From Anaerovibrio slackiae (lineage in GTDB: Bacteria; Bacillota; Negativicutes; Selenomonadales; Selenomonadaceae): DNA of 64,000 bases. The position numbers and the translations under genes are program-made. This document shows positions 43,764 to 51,469 of this stretch, in pieces. Every line of letters starts with the position of its first letter. Positions within the stretch are counted from its first letter, which is position 1. The DNA is taken from assembly GCF_009695585.1 (NCBI RefSeq), contig NZ_VUNR01000007.1:44448-108447 (forward strand). The letters are read 5' to 3'. The notes under the pieces are model-generated. The model was not told the DNA's origin, did no database searches, and was given only the letters and a program-made list of their open reading frames with translations.

Positions 43764-45002
43764 ATGAAAAATTCTGTATACCTGCGCCTGAGCAGCTTTT
43801 TGTTTACCTTTTTCTTCTGCTGGCTGGTCTTTCTTGCCTTTATGCCTATTTGGTTCAAGCAGGTGCTGCATCTGAGCGGTGCCCAGATTGGCACGATTTA
43901 TGCTGCCAACGCCATTGCTGCTATGACATTCCAGCCTATATACGGCTATATTTCTGACCGCATCGGCCTTAGGAAGCATCTTTTGGGCTTTATTAACTTC
44001 TGCGTGGCTATGACAGCACCCTTTTTCCTGCTGGTTTATCAGCCCCTTTTGGAAAGCTTCTTCTTTGCCGGCGTAGTGGCTGGCGCCCTGTTCATGGCTA
44101 TTGCCTACAATGCAGGCGTGGCAGCTATTGAGTCCTTTGTGGAGAAGGCAGGACGCAGCAATGATTTTGAGTTTGGCCGCGCCCGCTGCTGGGGCTCCCT
44201 AGGTGCAGCGGTAGGTATTTTTGCTGCCGGGCTGGTGTTCAATCTCAATCCTAGCTATATCTTTATCCTGGCATCCATCATGTCCCTGCCGCTGGCAGCT
44301 ATTCTCTATACCACCCGGCTGAAGGCAGCTGATTTGGAGATTGCACAGAAGAACAATATTTCTCTGGCAGATGTCAAGGCACTGTTCAAGATTAAGAATG
44401 TGTGGCTGTTCATGATTTTCATTCTGGGCTCTGCCTGCGTGTACAGCGTGTTTGACCAGCAGTTTGCCATCTATTATGCTTCCCTGTTTCCTACTGAGGC
44501 AGAGGGCAACGAGGCTTTTGGCTACCTGAATTCCTTCCAGGTATTTTTGGAGGCTGCTGCCATGTTTGCGGCACCGTATTTTGTCAACAAGCTGGGAGCA
44601 AAGCGCAGCCTGATTCTTGCCGGTACCATTATGACCTGCCGTATGGTAGGCTCCGGCGTGGTGGTAAATACCATCGGCATTTCTGCTATCAAGCTTTTGC
44701 ATGCCGTAGAGCTGTCTTTGCTGCTGGTAGCTGTGTTCAAGTACATTGCCAAAAACTTTGACAACCGCCTGGCTTCTGTAATGTATCTGGTAGGCTATCA
44801 GCTGTCCAATCAGCTGGGGGCTGCTATCCTTTCGCCGGTTGTAGGCTCCTTCTATGACAGCATCGGCTTCCCTAGCACCTATCTGTTCCTGGGAGCAGTG
44901 GTGGGCTCCTTTACCCTGTTTGGTGCCTTTGTGCTGGTATCTGACAGCAAGGCTCCTTATCAGCAGAGGGAGGAGGCAGAGTCTGCCCCTGAGGCAGCAT
45001 AA
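43764..45002 (+). CDS. LacY/CscB-type sugar:proton symporter, probably for sucrose
   Basis: A 412-residue 12-helix major facilitator of the oligosaccharide:H+ family. The LacY signatures are preserved: SDRIGLRKHLL after helix 2, ESFVEKAGRSNDFEFGRARCWGS (sugar-binding Glu and Arg), VFDQQFAIYY, GTIMTCRMVGSG, and KLLHAVELSLLLVAVFKYI (His and Glu of the proton path). Next to a GH32 gene and a LacI repressor it is most simply a sucrose permease. AGAGGGG precedes ATG43764. The 92-nt gap after the invertase is AT-rich and may hold a second promoter. A terminator follows. Confidence 0.9.
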   Translation: MKNSVYLRLSSFLFTFFFCWLVFLAFMPIWFKQVLHLSGAQIGTIYAANAIAAMTFQPIYGYISDRIGLRKHLLGFINFCVAMTAPFFLLVYQPLLESFFFAGVVAGALFMAIAYNAGVAAIESFVEKAGRSNDFEFGRARCWGSLGAAVGIFAAGLVFNLNPSYIFILASIMSLPLAAILYTTRLKAADLEIAQKNNISLADVKALFKIKNVWLFMIFILGSACVYSVFDQQFAIYYASLFPTEAEGNEAFGYLNSFQVFLEAAAMFAAPYFVNKLGAKRSLILAGTIMTCRMVGSGVVVNTIGISAIKLLHAVELSLLLVAVFKYIAKNFDNRLASVMYLVGYQLSNQLGAAILSPVVGSFYDSIGFPSTYLFLGAVVGSFTLFGAFVLVSDSKAPYQQREEAESAPEAA

Positions 45003-45051
45003 CGAAGTTTCATAGCTAGCAATGCAATTTCATATCTGCTTGTTTCTTTTG

Positions 45052-45078
45052 GAGGCTGACCGTCAGGCAGCCTCTTTT
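45052..45078 (+). terminator. Terminator of the permease gene
   Basis: GAGGCTG pairs with CAGCCTC, followed by TTTT. Confidence 0.7.
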
Positions 45079-45099
45079 GATTATGGTTATTTTGCTGGA

Positions 45100-45185
45100 T
45101 GATGGGCTGCTATCCCATGCTGTGCTATGTTATCTCATCTCATCTCATGCTATTCTGTGCTATCCCATGCTATGCTATGGGATTC
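45100..45185 (+). repeat. Low-complexity repeats of CTATCCCATGCT-like units
   Basis: GCTATCCCATGCT occurs at about 45109 and 45160, with TCTCATCTCATCTCATGCTA between and GCTATGCTATGGGA after. It fills the gap between the permease terminator and the mraZ regulatory region. Open frames crossing it look like translated repeat, not genes. Confidence 0.55.
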
Positions 45186-45304
45186 TTTTCATCAGGCAGC
45201 ACTGTATATTTATTGATGCTTTCATAGAGAAAAAGATGTATTTTTCTAGGAGATTGTACTCATTTTGCAGTAAAAAATGAATAATTGCTGCATGAACTAC
45301 CAAA

Positions 45305-45334
45305 AAAGTGGCAAAAAGTGGTGGAATGTGGTAA
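45305..45334 (+). promoter_or_regulatory. MraZ-box array upstream of mraZ
   Basis: Three GTGG repeats lie at 45308, 45318 and 45328, exactly one helical turn (10 bp) apart, the first two preceded by AAA. MraZ regulates its own operon by binding direct repeats of this kind. A possible promoter (TGGCAA, 17 bp, TAACAT) overlaps them, consistent with autoregulation. Confidence 0.7.
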
Positions 45335-45360
45335 CATATCCATGAAGGTGGTGAGGAAGT

Positions 45361-45792
45361 ATGCTTATGGGCGAGTATATGCATTCTATTGATGCCAAGG
45401 GCAGGGTTATACTGCCTGCTGATTTTCGCTCGGAATTAGGCGAGAGCTTCATTATCACCAAAGGGTTGGACAACTGCCTGTTCCTCTACACCACCTCGGA
45501 ATGGGAGAACCTGTCCAACAAGCTGAAGCAGCTTCCTCTTGCCAAGGCGGAGGCGCGGGCTTTTGTCCGCTTCTTTTTTTCCGGGGCACGGCAGCTGGAA
45601 TGTGACAAGCAGGGGCGTTTTCTGGTTCCTGCCACTTTGCGCGCCTATGCCGGCTTGCAGAAGGAAGTTGTGCTGATTGGCGTCTCCAGCCGCATAGAGC
45701 TGTGGGGCAAGGAAGAATGGCTCAAGTACAACGAGGAAATCACGCCGTCCGTTTCCAGCATTGCGGAAACATTGGCGGATTTGGGAATATAA
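45361..45792 (+). CDS. mraZ: Transcriptional regulator MraZ
   Basis: A 143-residue protein with two AbrB-like SpoVT/MraZ domains: GEYMHSIDAKGRVILPADFR at the start and ARQLECDKQGRFLVPATLRAYAGL in the second half. It is the usual first gene of the division and cell-wall cluster and binds the direct repeats just upstream. GGTGGTGAGGAAG precedes ATG45361. rsmH starts 9 nt later, so they are co-transcribed. Confidence 0.94.
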   Translation: MLMGEYMHSIDAKGRVILPADFRSELGESFIITKGLDNCLFLYTTSEWENLSNKLKQLPLAKAEARAFVRFFFSGARQLECDKQGRFLVPATLRAYAGLQKEVVLIGVSSRIELWGKEEWLKYNEEITPSVSSIAETLADLGI

Positions 45793-45801
45793 GGAGTTCG
45801 C

Positions 45802-46737
45802 ATGGAGTTTCATCATATTAGCGTAATGCCGGAGGAGACCGTCTCCGGGCTGGTGACCAGCAGGGAAGGCATCTATGTGGACTGTACGCTGGGCGGTGCC
45901 GGTCATTCCCGGCTGATAGCGGATATGCTCATGGCAGAGGGAAGGCTGGTGGGCATAGACCAGGACACGGCCGCCATTGAGACAGCCAGGGAAAGGCTGG
46001 CTGATTGCAGGTGCCGCGTGGATATTGTTAAAAGCAATTTTAGCAGGCTGGAGAATGTGCTGGCGGAGCTGGGCATTGACAAGGTGGATGGTGTGCTGTT
46101 TGATCTGGGGGTTTCCTCCCATCAGCTGGATACGGCTGACAGGGGATTTTCCTATATGCAGGATGCCCCGCTGGATATGCGCATGAACCAGCAGGCAGAG
46201 TTTAGTGCCTATGATGTGGTGAACGGCTACGATGCAGATGAGCTGAACCGTATATTTAGGGAGTACGGCGAGGAACGCTGGTCAAAGCGGATTGCTGAGT
46301 TTATTGTAGCAGCCCGCAGGGAAAAGCCGGTGGAGACTACCGGTGAGCTGGTGGATATCATCAAGAGGGCTGTTCCGGCGGCAGTGAGGAATGCCAAGGG
46401 AGGGCACCCGGCCAAAAGGATTTTTCAGGCAGTGCGCATCGAGGTGAATGATGAGCTGGGGATTCTGGAAAATTCCTTCCGCGCTGCGGTTTCCCATCTG
46501 AAGCCCGGGGGCAGGATTGCCATTATCACCTTTCATTCTTTGGAAGACAGGATTGCCAAGAATGTGCTGAAGGAAATGGCCAGGGGATGTATCTGTCCGC
46601 CCCGGCTGCCAGTGTGCACCTGCGGTCACAAGCCGGAGGTAAAGCTTCTGGTGAAGGGCACGGCAGCCTCAAGGGATGAGCTGGAGCGTAATTCCCGCTC
46701 CAAGAGTGCCAAGCTGAGAATTGCGGAAAAGCTCTGA
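45802..46737 (+). CDS. rsmH: 16S rRNA (cytosine1402-N4)-methyltransferase
   Basis: A SAM-dependent methyltransferase (311 residues) of the MraW family. It has HHISVMPEETV at the start, the SAM-binding VDCTLGGAGHSRLIAD and GIDQDTAA, the GVLFDLGVSSHQLD block, RIFQAVRIEVNDEL and the C-terminal IITFHSLEDRI with a CICPPRLPVCTCG cysteine segment. AAGGAG precedes ATG45802. It is the standard second gene of the dcw cluster. Confidence 0.95.
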   Translation: MEFHHISVMPEETVSGLVTSREGIYVDCTLGGAGHSRLIADMLMAEGRLVGIDQDTAAIETARERLADCRCRVDIVKSNFSRLENVLAELGIDKVDGVLFDLGVSSHQLDTADRGFSYMQDAPLDMRMNQQAEFSAYDVVNGYDADELNRIFREYGEERWSKRIAEFIVAARREKPVETTGELVDIIKRAVPAAVRNAKGGHPAKRIFQAVRIEVNDELGILENSFRAAVSHLKPGGRIAIITFHSLEDRIAKNVLKEMARGCICPPRLPVCTCGHKPEVKLLVKGTAASRDELERNSRSKSAKLRIAEKL

Positions 46738-46860
46738 TGAGGATATTTTTGGGAAGCGGTGTTTTAGGGGCAGTGCTTCTAAGAATAGTTTAGGTTTGAT
46801 GTTTTGGTGTTAGTTTTTTAGGGATTATTGCAAGGAAGTTTTAGGGAAGGAGGTTGTCTT

Positions 46861-47250
46861 ATGCTGGCAAGACAGCTTGAGGAGGAAGAATATTACGAGG
46901 AGCTTCCCCGGCAGCAGGTGACTGCTCATCGGCAGCATCGGCAGTATGAGCAGAATCGGCTTATCAGGCGGAGGATTGTAAAGCGTAATAACCTCCGCAG
47001 CAGGATGGCTATCCTGCTGATAGTGGTATCGGTGCTGGCGGTGTTTATTACGGCACGCAGCAGCGTGATTGCAGGCAGGGGCTTTGAGATTGTCCAGATG
47101 CGTACCGAGGCGGCGAAGCTGGAGGCGGAGAATGCCAGGCTGAGGATTGCCAATGCGCAGCTGAAGAATCCCACCCGTGTCAAGGAGATTGCGGAGCAGA
47201 AGCTGGGCATGGGCGTGTCCGAGCAGGTTTATTTTGCCGAGGGCAAGTGA
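46861..47250 (+). CDS. ftsL: FtsL-like cell division protein
   Basis: A 129-residue bitopic membrane protein. It has a long basic cytoplasmic N-terminus (residues 1-48), one transmembrane helix (AILLIVVSVLAVFITA) and an extracytoplasmic coiled coil (VQMRTEAAKLEAENARLRIANAQL). FtsL and FtsB/DivIC look alike at this level, and the position after rsmH favours FtsL. AAGGAGG precedes ATG46861. ftsI, which normally follows, is missing, and a terminator is found instead. Confidence 0.8.
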   Translation: MLARQLEEEEYYEELPRQQVTAHRQHRQYEQNRLIRRRIVKRNNLRSRMAILLIVVSVLAVFITARSSVIAGRGFEIVQMRTEAAKLEAENARLRIANAQLKNPTRVKEIAEQKLGMGVSEQVYFAEGK

Positions 47251-47323
47251 TGGCGGCAGGTTATCGTGCTGGTGGCAGGATGCTGCCGGGCAGAGGGTAA
47301 AATGATTTGTTTTTTGGCTTATG

Positions 47324-47377
47324 AAAAGCTGGATGTTGTACGTCAGTAAGGGCTGATGTGCAGTATCCAGCTTTTTT
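47324..47377 (+). terminator. Terminator between ftsL and murE
   Basis: AAAAGCTGGAT (47324-47334) pairs perfectly with ATCCAGCTTTT (47365-47375), with more pairing inside (CGTCAG/CTGATG), and the T-run continues. It splits the cell-wall cluster. Confidence 0.88.
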
Positions 47378-47391
47378 GTGGCAAATAAAGC

Positions 47392-47420
47392 TTCACAGCA
47401 ACGGGAAATGGTTATATAAT
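47392..47420 (+). promoter_or_regulatory. Promoter of the murE operon
   Basis: TTCACA (47392-47397), 17 bp, then TATAAT (47415-47420), directly behind the ftsL terminator. Confidence 0.78.
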
Positions 47421-47487
47421 ATATAAGTTAAAATCTAACTCGTATGCTGAAATGCTATCTGAAATGTTATATGGAGGTAAAGCTTTT

Positions 47488-48996
47488 ATGGCAAAGACAT
47501 TGGGCCAGCTGGCTGCCCTGGCAGCCGGGGCTGAGATTATTGGCAATCAGGATTTGGAAATCAAGGATATAGAGCATGATTCCCGCAAGATTAGTGAGGG
47601 GGCGTTGTTTGTCTGCATGGAGGGCGTTCATGTGGATGGGCACAAATTTATCCCCCAGGCACGGGAAAAGGGTGCTGTGGCGATTATTACGGAGCGTGAG
47701 ATGGAAGCCCCGGAGGGAATGGCGGTGCTCCGGGTGCCGGATCTGAAGCAGGCACTGCATGCCATTGTGCCGTATTTTCACGATTATCCGGCTCGCAGCA
47801 TGCGGGTGATAGGCATTACCGGCACCAATGGCAAGACCTCCATCAGCTATATGCTCCGGGCCATGCTGCGGCGCATGGGCTGTCGTGTGGGGCTTATCGG
47901 CACCATTCAGATTATGATTGAGGATGAGGTGCTGCCTATTCACAATACTACGCCGGATGTGGTGGATTTGCAGCGTACCCTTGCCATGATGCGTGATGCC
48001 AACATGGATTATGTGGTGATGGAGGTTTCCAGCCACGCCCTGGATCAGAACCGGGTGGCAGGCATCGAGTTTGATACAGCCGTGTTCACCAATCTTACCC
48101 AGGACCATCTGGATTACCACAAGACCTTGGAGAACTACAAGAAGGCCAAGACCATCCTCTTTGACCTGGTAGCCAGGCCGGGGGTAAAGAACGGCAAGAC
48201 TGCGGTGGTGAATGTTGATGATGCCGCCGGGCAGGACATGCTGGCAGCTGCTGACTGCCGCCATATTACCTACGCCATCCATCAGGATGCGGTGCTGAAG
48301 GCGGAGAATATTCAGGTGCTGGCAGGGGGCGCGGAGTTTGACATCAGGGTGGGCGAGTCCCGTCTGCCGCTGAAATTGCAGATTACCGGCATCTTCAACG
48401 TGTACAATGTAATGGCGGCTGTGGGAGCTGCCATGGCAGAGGGAGTGCCTGCCCCTATTATCAAGGCATGCATGGAGGAATTTACCTCGGTGCCGGGACG
48501 CTTTGAGCTGGTGCGGGGCGGTCAGGACTTTGCCGTGATAGTTGATTATGCCCATACCCCTGACGGCCTGGAAAATATCCTGCACACGGCACGGCAGATT
48601 GCCAAAAAGCGGATTATTACGGTCTTTGGCTGCGGCGGTGACAGGGACAACACCAAGCGGCCTATCATGGGCAGGATTGCGGCAGAGCTGTCTGACTATG
48701 TGGTGGCAACCTCGGACAATCCACGCAGCGAGGATCCACAGCGGATTCTCGGCATGGTGGAGGCCGGTGTGGAGGAAAAAATCGGCACCAAGCCTCATGA
48801 GGCGATTATTGACCGCAGGGAGGCAATCTTCCGGGCTGTTGAGCTGGCGGAGAAGGATGATATTGTCATCATTGCCGGCAAGGGCCATGAGAATTATCAG
48901 ATTTTGGCGGATAAGACAATTCATTTTGACGATAAAGAGGTTGCTCTGGAGGCTATCCGGGCGGCGCAGGAGAAAAACGGGAGCAAAGGGGAGTAA
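47488..48996 (+). CDS. murE: UDP-MurNAc-L-Ala-D-Glu:meso-diaminopimelate ligase
   Basis: Adds the third residue of the peptidoglycan stem peptide. ATP-binding GITGTNGKTSISYM lies near residue 110, HNTTPDVVDLQ and EVSSHALDQNRV follow, and VDYAHTPDGLENIL and TSDNPRSEDP (about 409) lie in the C-terminal domain. The DNPR signature is the one associated with meso-diaminopimelate rather than lysine. The length of 502 residues is normal. ATG47488 follows GGAGG at about 10 nt. The upstream in-frame ATGs (47452, 47464) lack a site. First gene of a separate transcript. Confidence 0.94.
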   Translation: MAKTLGQLAALAAGAEIIGNQDLEIKDIEHDSRKISEGALFVCMEGVHVDGHKFIPQAREKGAVAIITEREMEAPEGMAVLRVPDLKQALHAIVPYFHDYPARSMRVIGITGTNGKTSISYMLRAMLRRMGCRVGLIGTIQIMIEDEVLPIHNTTPDVVDLQRTLAMMRDANMDYVVMEVSSHALDQNRVAGIEFDTAVFTNLTQDHLDYHKTLENYKKAKTILFDLVARPGVKNGKTAVVNVDDAAGQDMLAAADCRHITYAIHQDAVLKAENIQVLAGGAEFDIRVGESRLPLKLQITGIFNVYNVMAAVGAAMAEGVPAPIIKACMEEFTSVPGRFELVRGGQDFAVIVDYAHTPDGLENILHTARQIAKKRIITVFGCGGDRDNTKRPIMGRIAAELSDYVVATSDNPRSEDPQRILGMVEAGVEEKIGTKPHEAIIDRREAIFRAVELAEKDDIVIIAGKGHENYQILADKTIHFDDKEVALEAIRAAQEKNGSKGE

Positions 48997-49004
48997 GATA
49001 TTTT

Positions 49005-50393
49005 ATGCCAGCATTTTCTTTGGATGATGTGATACATGCCCTGCAAAGGTGTGCAGTCCTTGAGCAGGTAAAGACGCAGTTTACCGATATTGTGACGGAT
49101 ACCAGGAAGATTGTGCCGGGGGCGCTGTTCGTGGCACTGAAGGGGGAGCGGTTCAACGGCGAGGATTTTGCTGCCCAGGCGGTAGAGCAGGGGGCAGCCG
49201 GTGTGCTGGTGGGCAGTGAGTACAAGCAGCAGCCGGGAGAGTTCGGGGCAACCCTTATCAAGGCTGTGGCCGATACCCAGCTGGCCTATCAGCAGCTGGC
49301 GGCTTTCTGGCGCAGGAAGTTTGACATTCCTGTGATTGCCATTACCGGCTCCAACGGCAAGACCACTACCAAGGACATGACGGCGGCGGTGCTGTCAGCC
49401 CGGTTCCCGGTGCTGAAAACCCAGGGCAATTTCAACAACGAAATCGGCATGCCTTATACCCTGCTGCAGCTGAACGATATGCACAGGGCGGCTGTGGTGG
49501 AAATCGGCATGCGGGGCCTGGGGCAGATTGCAGCCCTGGCACCTTTTGCGGCCCCGGAGATCGGCATTGTGACCAACGTGGGGGAAACCCATATTGAGCT
49601 TCTGGGCTCCATTGAAAATATTGCCAAGGCCAAGGCAGAGCTGGTAGAGGCTGTTCCTGCCGGTGGCACGGTGATTTTGAACAACGACAATCCTTATACC
49701 GCTGCCATGAAGGACAAGGCAAAGGCTGGCGTGAGAATCGTGACCTTTGGCATTGACAATGATGCGGACATCAAGGCGGCAGCCCTGATAAGCCATGCAG
49801 GCAAGACCTTTTTCCAGTGCCGCATCGGCAGGGAGGGGGAGCAGAAGCAGCTTTCCATCCCGATGCTGGGCAGGCACAATGTATCCAATGCCCTGGCGGC
49901 TGTGGCAGCAGGCCATGTGCTGGGGCTGACGGCAGAGCAGATTGCCGAGGGGCTGGAGAGCCTTGAGATGACGGGCATGCGCTTTGAATGCAAGCGCATA
50001 GGGGCGTATAACATCATCAATGATGCCTACAATGCCAGCCCTATGTCCATGGAGGCATCCCTCACTACCCTGAAGGAGATTGCCGCTGACAAGGGAAAGC
50101 GTTCCATCGCTGTGCTGGGCGATATGCTGGAGCTGGGGCATGTGGCTGTGGCTGCCCATCAGAAGGTGGGGCAGCAGGCGGCGGCAGCCGGTGTATGCGG
50201 CCTGATTACCTTGGGGGAAATGGGCAGGGAGATTGCCAGGGGGGCACGGGAAGCCGGGCTTGAGGCAGTCTATTCCTTTGATACCCATGAGGAAGCCGCA
50301 GCAAAGCTCCGTGAGCTTTTGCAGCCGGAGGACACCATACTCTTTAAAGGCTCCCGCGGCATGAAGATGGAAACAATAATAGATTTGCTGTAA
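49005..50393 (+). CDS. murF: UDP-MurNAc-tripeptide:D-alanyl-D-alanine ligase
   Basis: Adds D-Ala-D-Ala to the UDP-MurNAc tripeptide. A typical Mur ligase of 462 residues with ITGSNGKTTTKDMTAAVL, NFNNEIGMPYTLL, EIGMRGLGQIAAL, MLGRHNVSNALAA, INDAYNASPMSMEASL and FKGSRGMKMETI. It begins 8 nt after murE, with the site GGAG inside the end of murE. Confidence 0.94.
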   Translation: MPAFSLDDVIHALQRCAVLEQVKTQFTDIVTDTRKIVPGALFVALKGERFNGEDFAAQAVEQGAAGVLVGSEYKQQPGEFGATLIKAVADTQLAYQQLAAFWRRKFDIPVIAITGSNGKTTTKDMTAAVLSARFPVLKTQGNFNNEIGMPYTLLQLNDMHRAAVVEIGMRGLGQIAALAPFAAPEIGIVTNVGETHIELLGSIENIAKAKAELVEAVPAGGTVILNNDNPYTAAMKDKAKAGVRIVTFGIDNDADIKAAALISHAGKTFFQCRIGREGEQKQLSIPMLGRHNVSNALAAVAAGHVLGLTAEQIAEGLESLEMTGMRFECKRIGAYNIINDAYNASPMSMEASLTTLKEIAADKGKRSIAVLGDMLELGHVAVAAHQKVGQQAAAAGVCGLITLGEMGREIARGAREAGLEAVYSFDTHEEAAAKLRELLQPEDTILFKGSRGMKMETIIDLL

Positions 50394-50414
50394 TATTGGA
50401 GGTATTATTTTTTC

Positions 50415-51368
50415 ATGGAATATATAACGTATCCCCTGGCAGCCGTTATCCTGGCGGCAGGGCTGGTGACGGCAATGGCGCCGCGGCTTATCCCTGAGCT
50501 CCACAAGCTGAAATTCGGTCAGAGCATCCGGGAGGAGGGTCCCAAGAGCCATCAGGCCAAGAGCGGCACCCCTACCATGGGGGGCATCATGATTATCCTG
50601 TCCATTGCGGTTGCTTCATTGGTCATCTGTCCCTTTACCCTGGAGCTGACGCTGGCACTGGGGATTATGCTGGGGCATTTTCTGCTGGGCTTCCTGGATG
50701 ATTACATCAAGGTGGTGAAGAAGCAGAACCTGGGCCTGAAGGCGAAGCAGAAGCTTTTGGGGCAGATTATCATCGCGGTGCTGGTGGCGTACTATGCAGG
50801 GCTGCCTACGGATTTGTGGGTGCCTTTTGCCGGCAATATTGACCTGGGCATTGGCTTTTATGCCCTGCTGCTGTTCGTGCTGGTGGGAACCAGCAACGCA
50901 GTGAACCTTACGGACGGCTTGGACGGCCTTGCCTCCGGCACGGTGATTGTGGCGGCTCTTTCCTACATGCTCATCTGCCTGTGGCTGGACAAGCTGGAGC
51001 TGGCAGTTTTCTGCGGGGCTATGGCAGGTGCCTGCCTGGGCTTTTTGAAGTACAACTACCACCCGGCAAAGATTTTTATGGGTGATACCGGCTCCCTGGC
51101 CCTGGGCGGTGCCATTGCGGCAGTGGGCATCCTCACTCATACGGAGGTGCTGCTGGCGGTAATCGGCATTATCTTTGTCTGCGAGGCCATGTCCGTTATT
51201 ATTCAGGTGACTTCCTTCAAGACCAGGGGCAAGCGGGTATTTTTGATGAGCCCGATTCACCATCACTTTGAGCTGAAGGGCTGGTCGGAGAAGAAGGTTG
51301 TGTGGCGTTTCTGGCTGGGAGGGCTGATTGGCGGACTTTGCGGCCTGCTGCTTTTCCAGATAGGATAA
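50415..51368 (+). CDS. mraY: Phospho-N-acetylmuramoyl-pentapeptide transferase
   Basis: An integral membrane enzyme of 317 residues that makes lipid I. The catalytic and signature segments are GPKSHQAKSGTPTMGGIMII, FLDDYIKVVKKQNLGLKAKQKL, NAVNLTDGLDGLASG, FMGDTGSLALGGAIA and SPIHHHFELKGWSEKKVVWRFW. About ten transmembrane helices. TTGGAGG precedes ATG50415. The gap to murD contains a 34-bp palindrome. Confidence 0.95.
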   Translation: MEYITYPLAAVILAAGLVTAMAPRLIPELHKLKFGQSIREEGPKSHQAKSGTPTMGGIMIILSIAVASLVICPFTLELTLALGIMLGHFLLGFLDDYIKVVKKQNLGLKAKQKLLGQIIIAVLVAYYAGLPTDLWVPFAGNIDLGIGFYALLLFVLVGTSNAVNLTDGLDGLASGTVIVAALSYMLICLWLDKLELAVFCGAMAGACLGFLKYNYHPAKIFMGDTGSLALGGAIAAVGILTHTEVLLAVIGIIFVCEAMSVIIQVTSFKTRGKRVFLMSPIHHHFELKGWSEKKVVWRFWLGGLIGGLCGLLLFQIG

Positions 51369-51408
51369 TTAGAAGCTGAACATTAATGATTAACTATTTA
51401 TGATTTAT

Positions 51409-51442
51409 AACTTATAACTTATAAATTTATAAGTTATAAGTT
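51409..51442. repeat. Perfect 34-bp palindrome between mraY and murD
   Basis: 51409-51425 is exactly the reverse complement of 51426-51442, built on AACTTATAACTTATAAA, with no loop. A partial further ACTTATAA-like unit lies just upstream. It has no T-tract and sits within an apparent operon. Confidence 0.9.
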
Positions 51443-51469
51443 GATATTATTAGGAAGGATCTGGCAAAA

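Noticed and set aside
45077..45280. 67-codon hydrophobic frame between the permease and mraZ genes
   Set aside because: Its cysteine/leucine-rich peptide is a translation of the CTATCCCATGCT repeats and it lacks a ribosome site.
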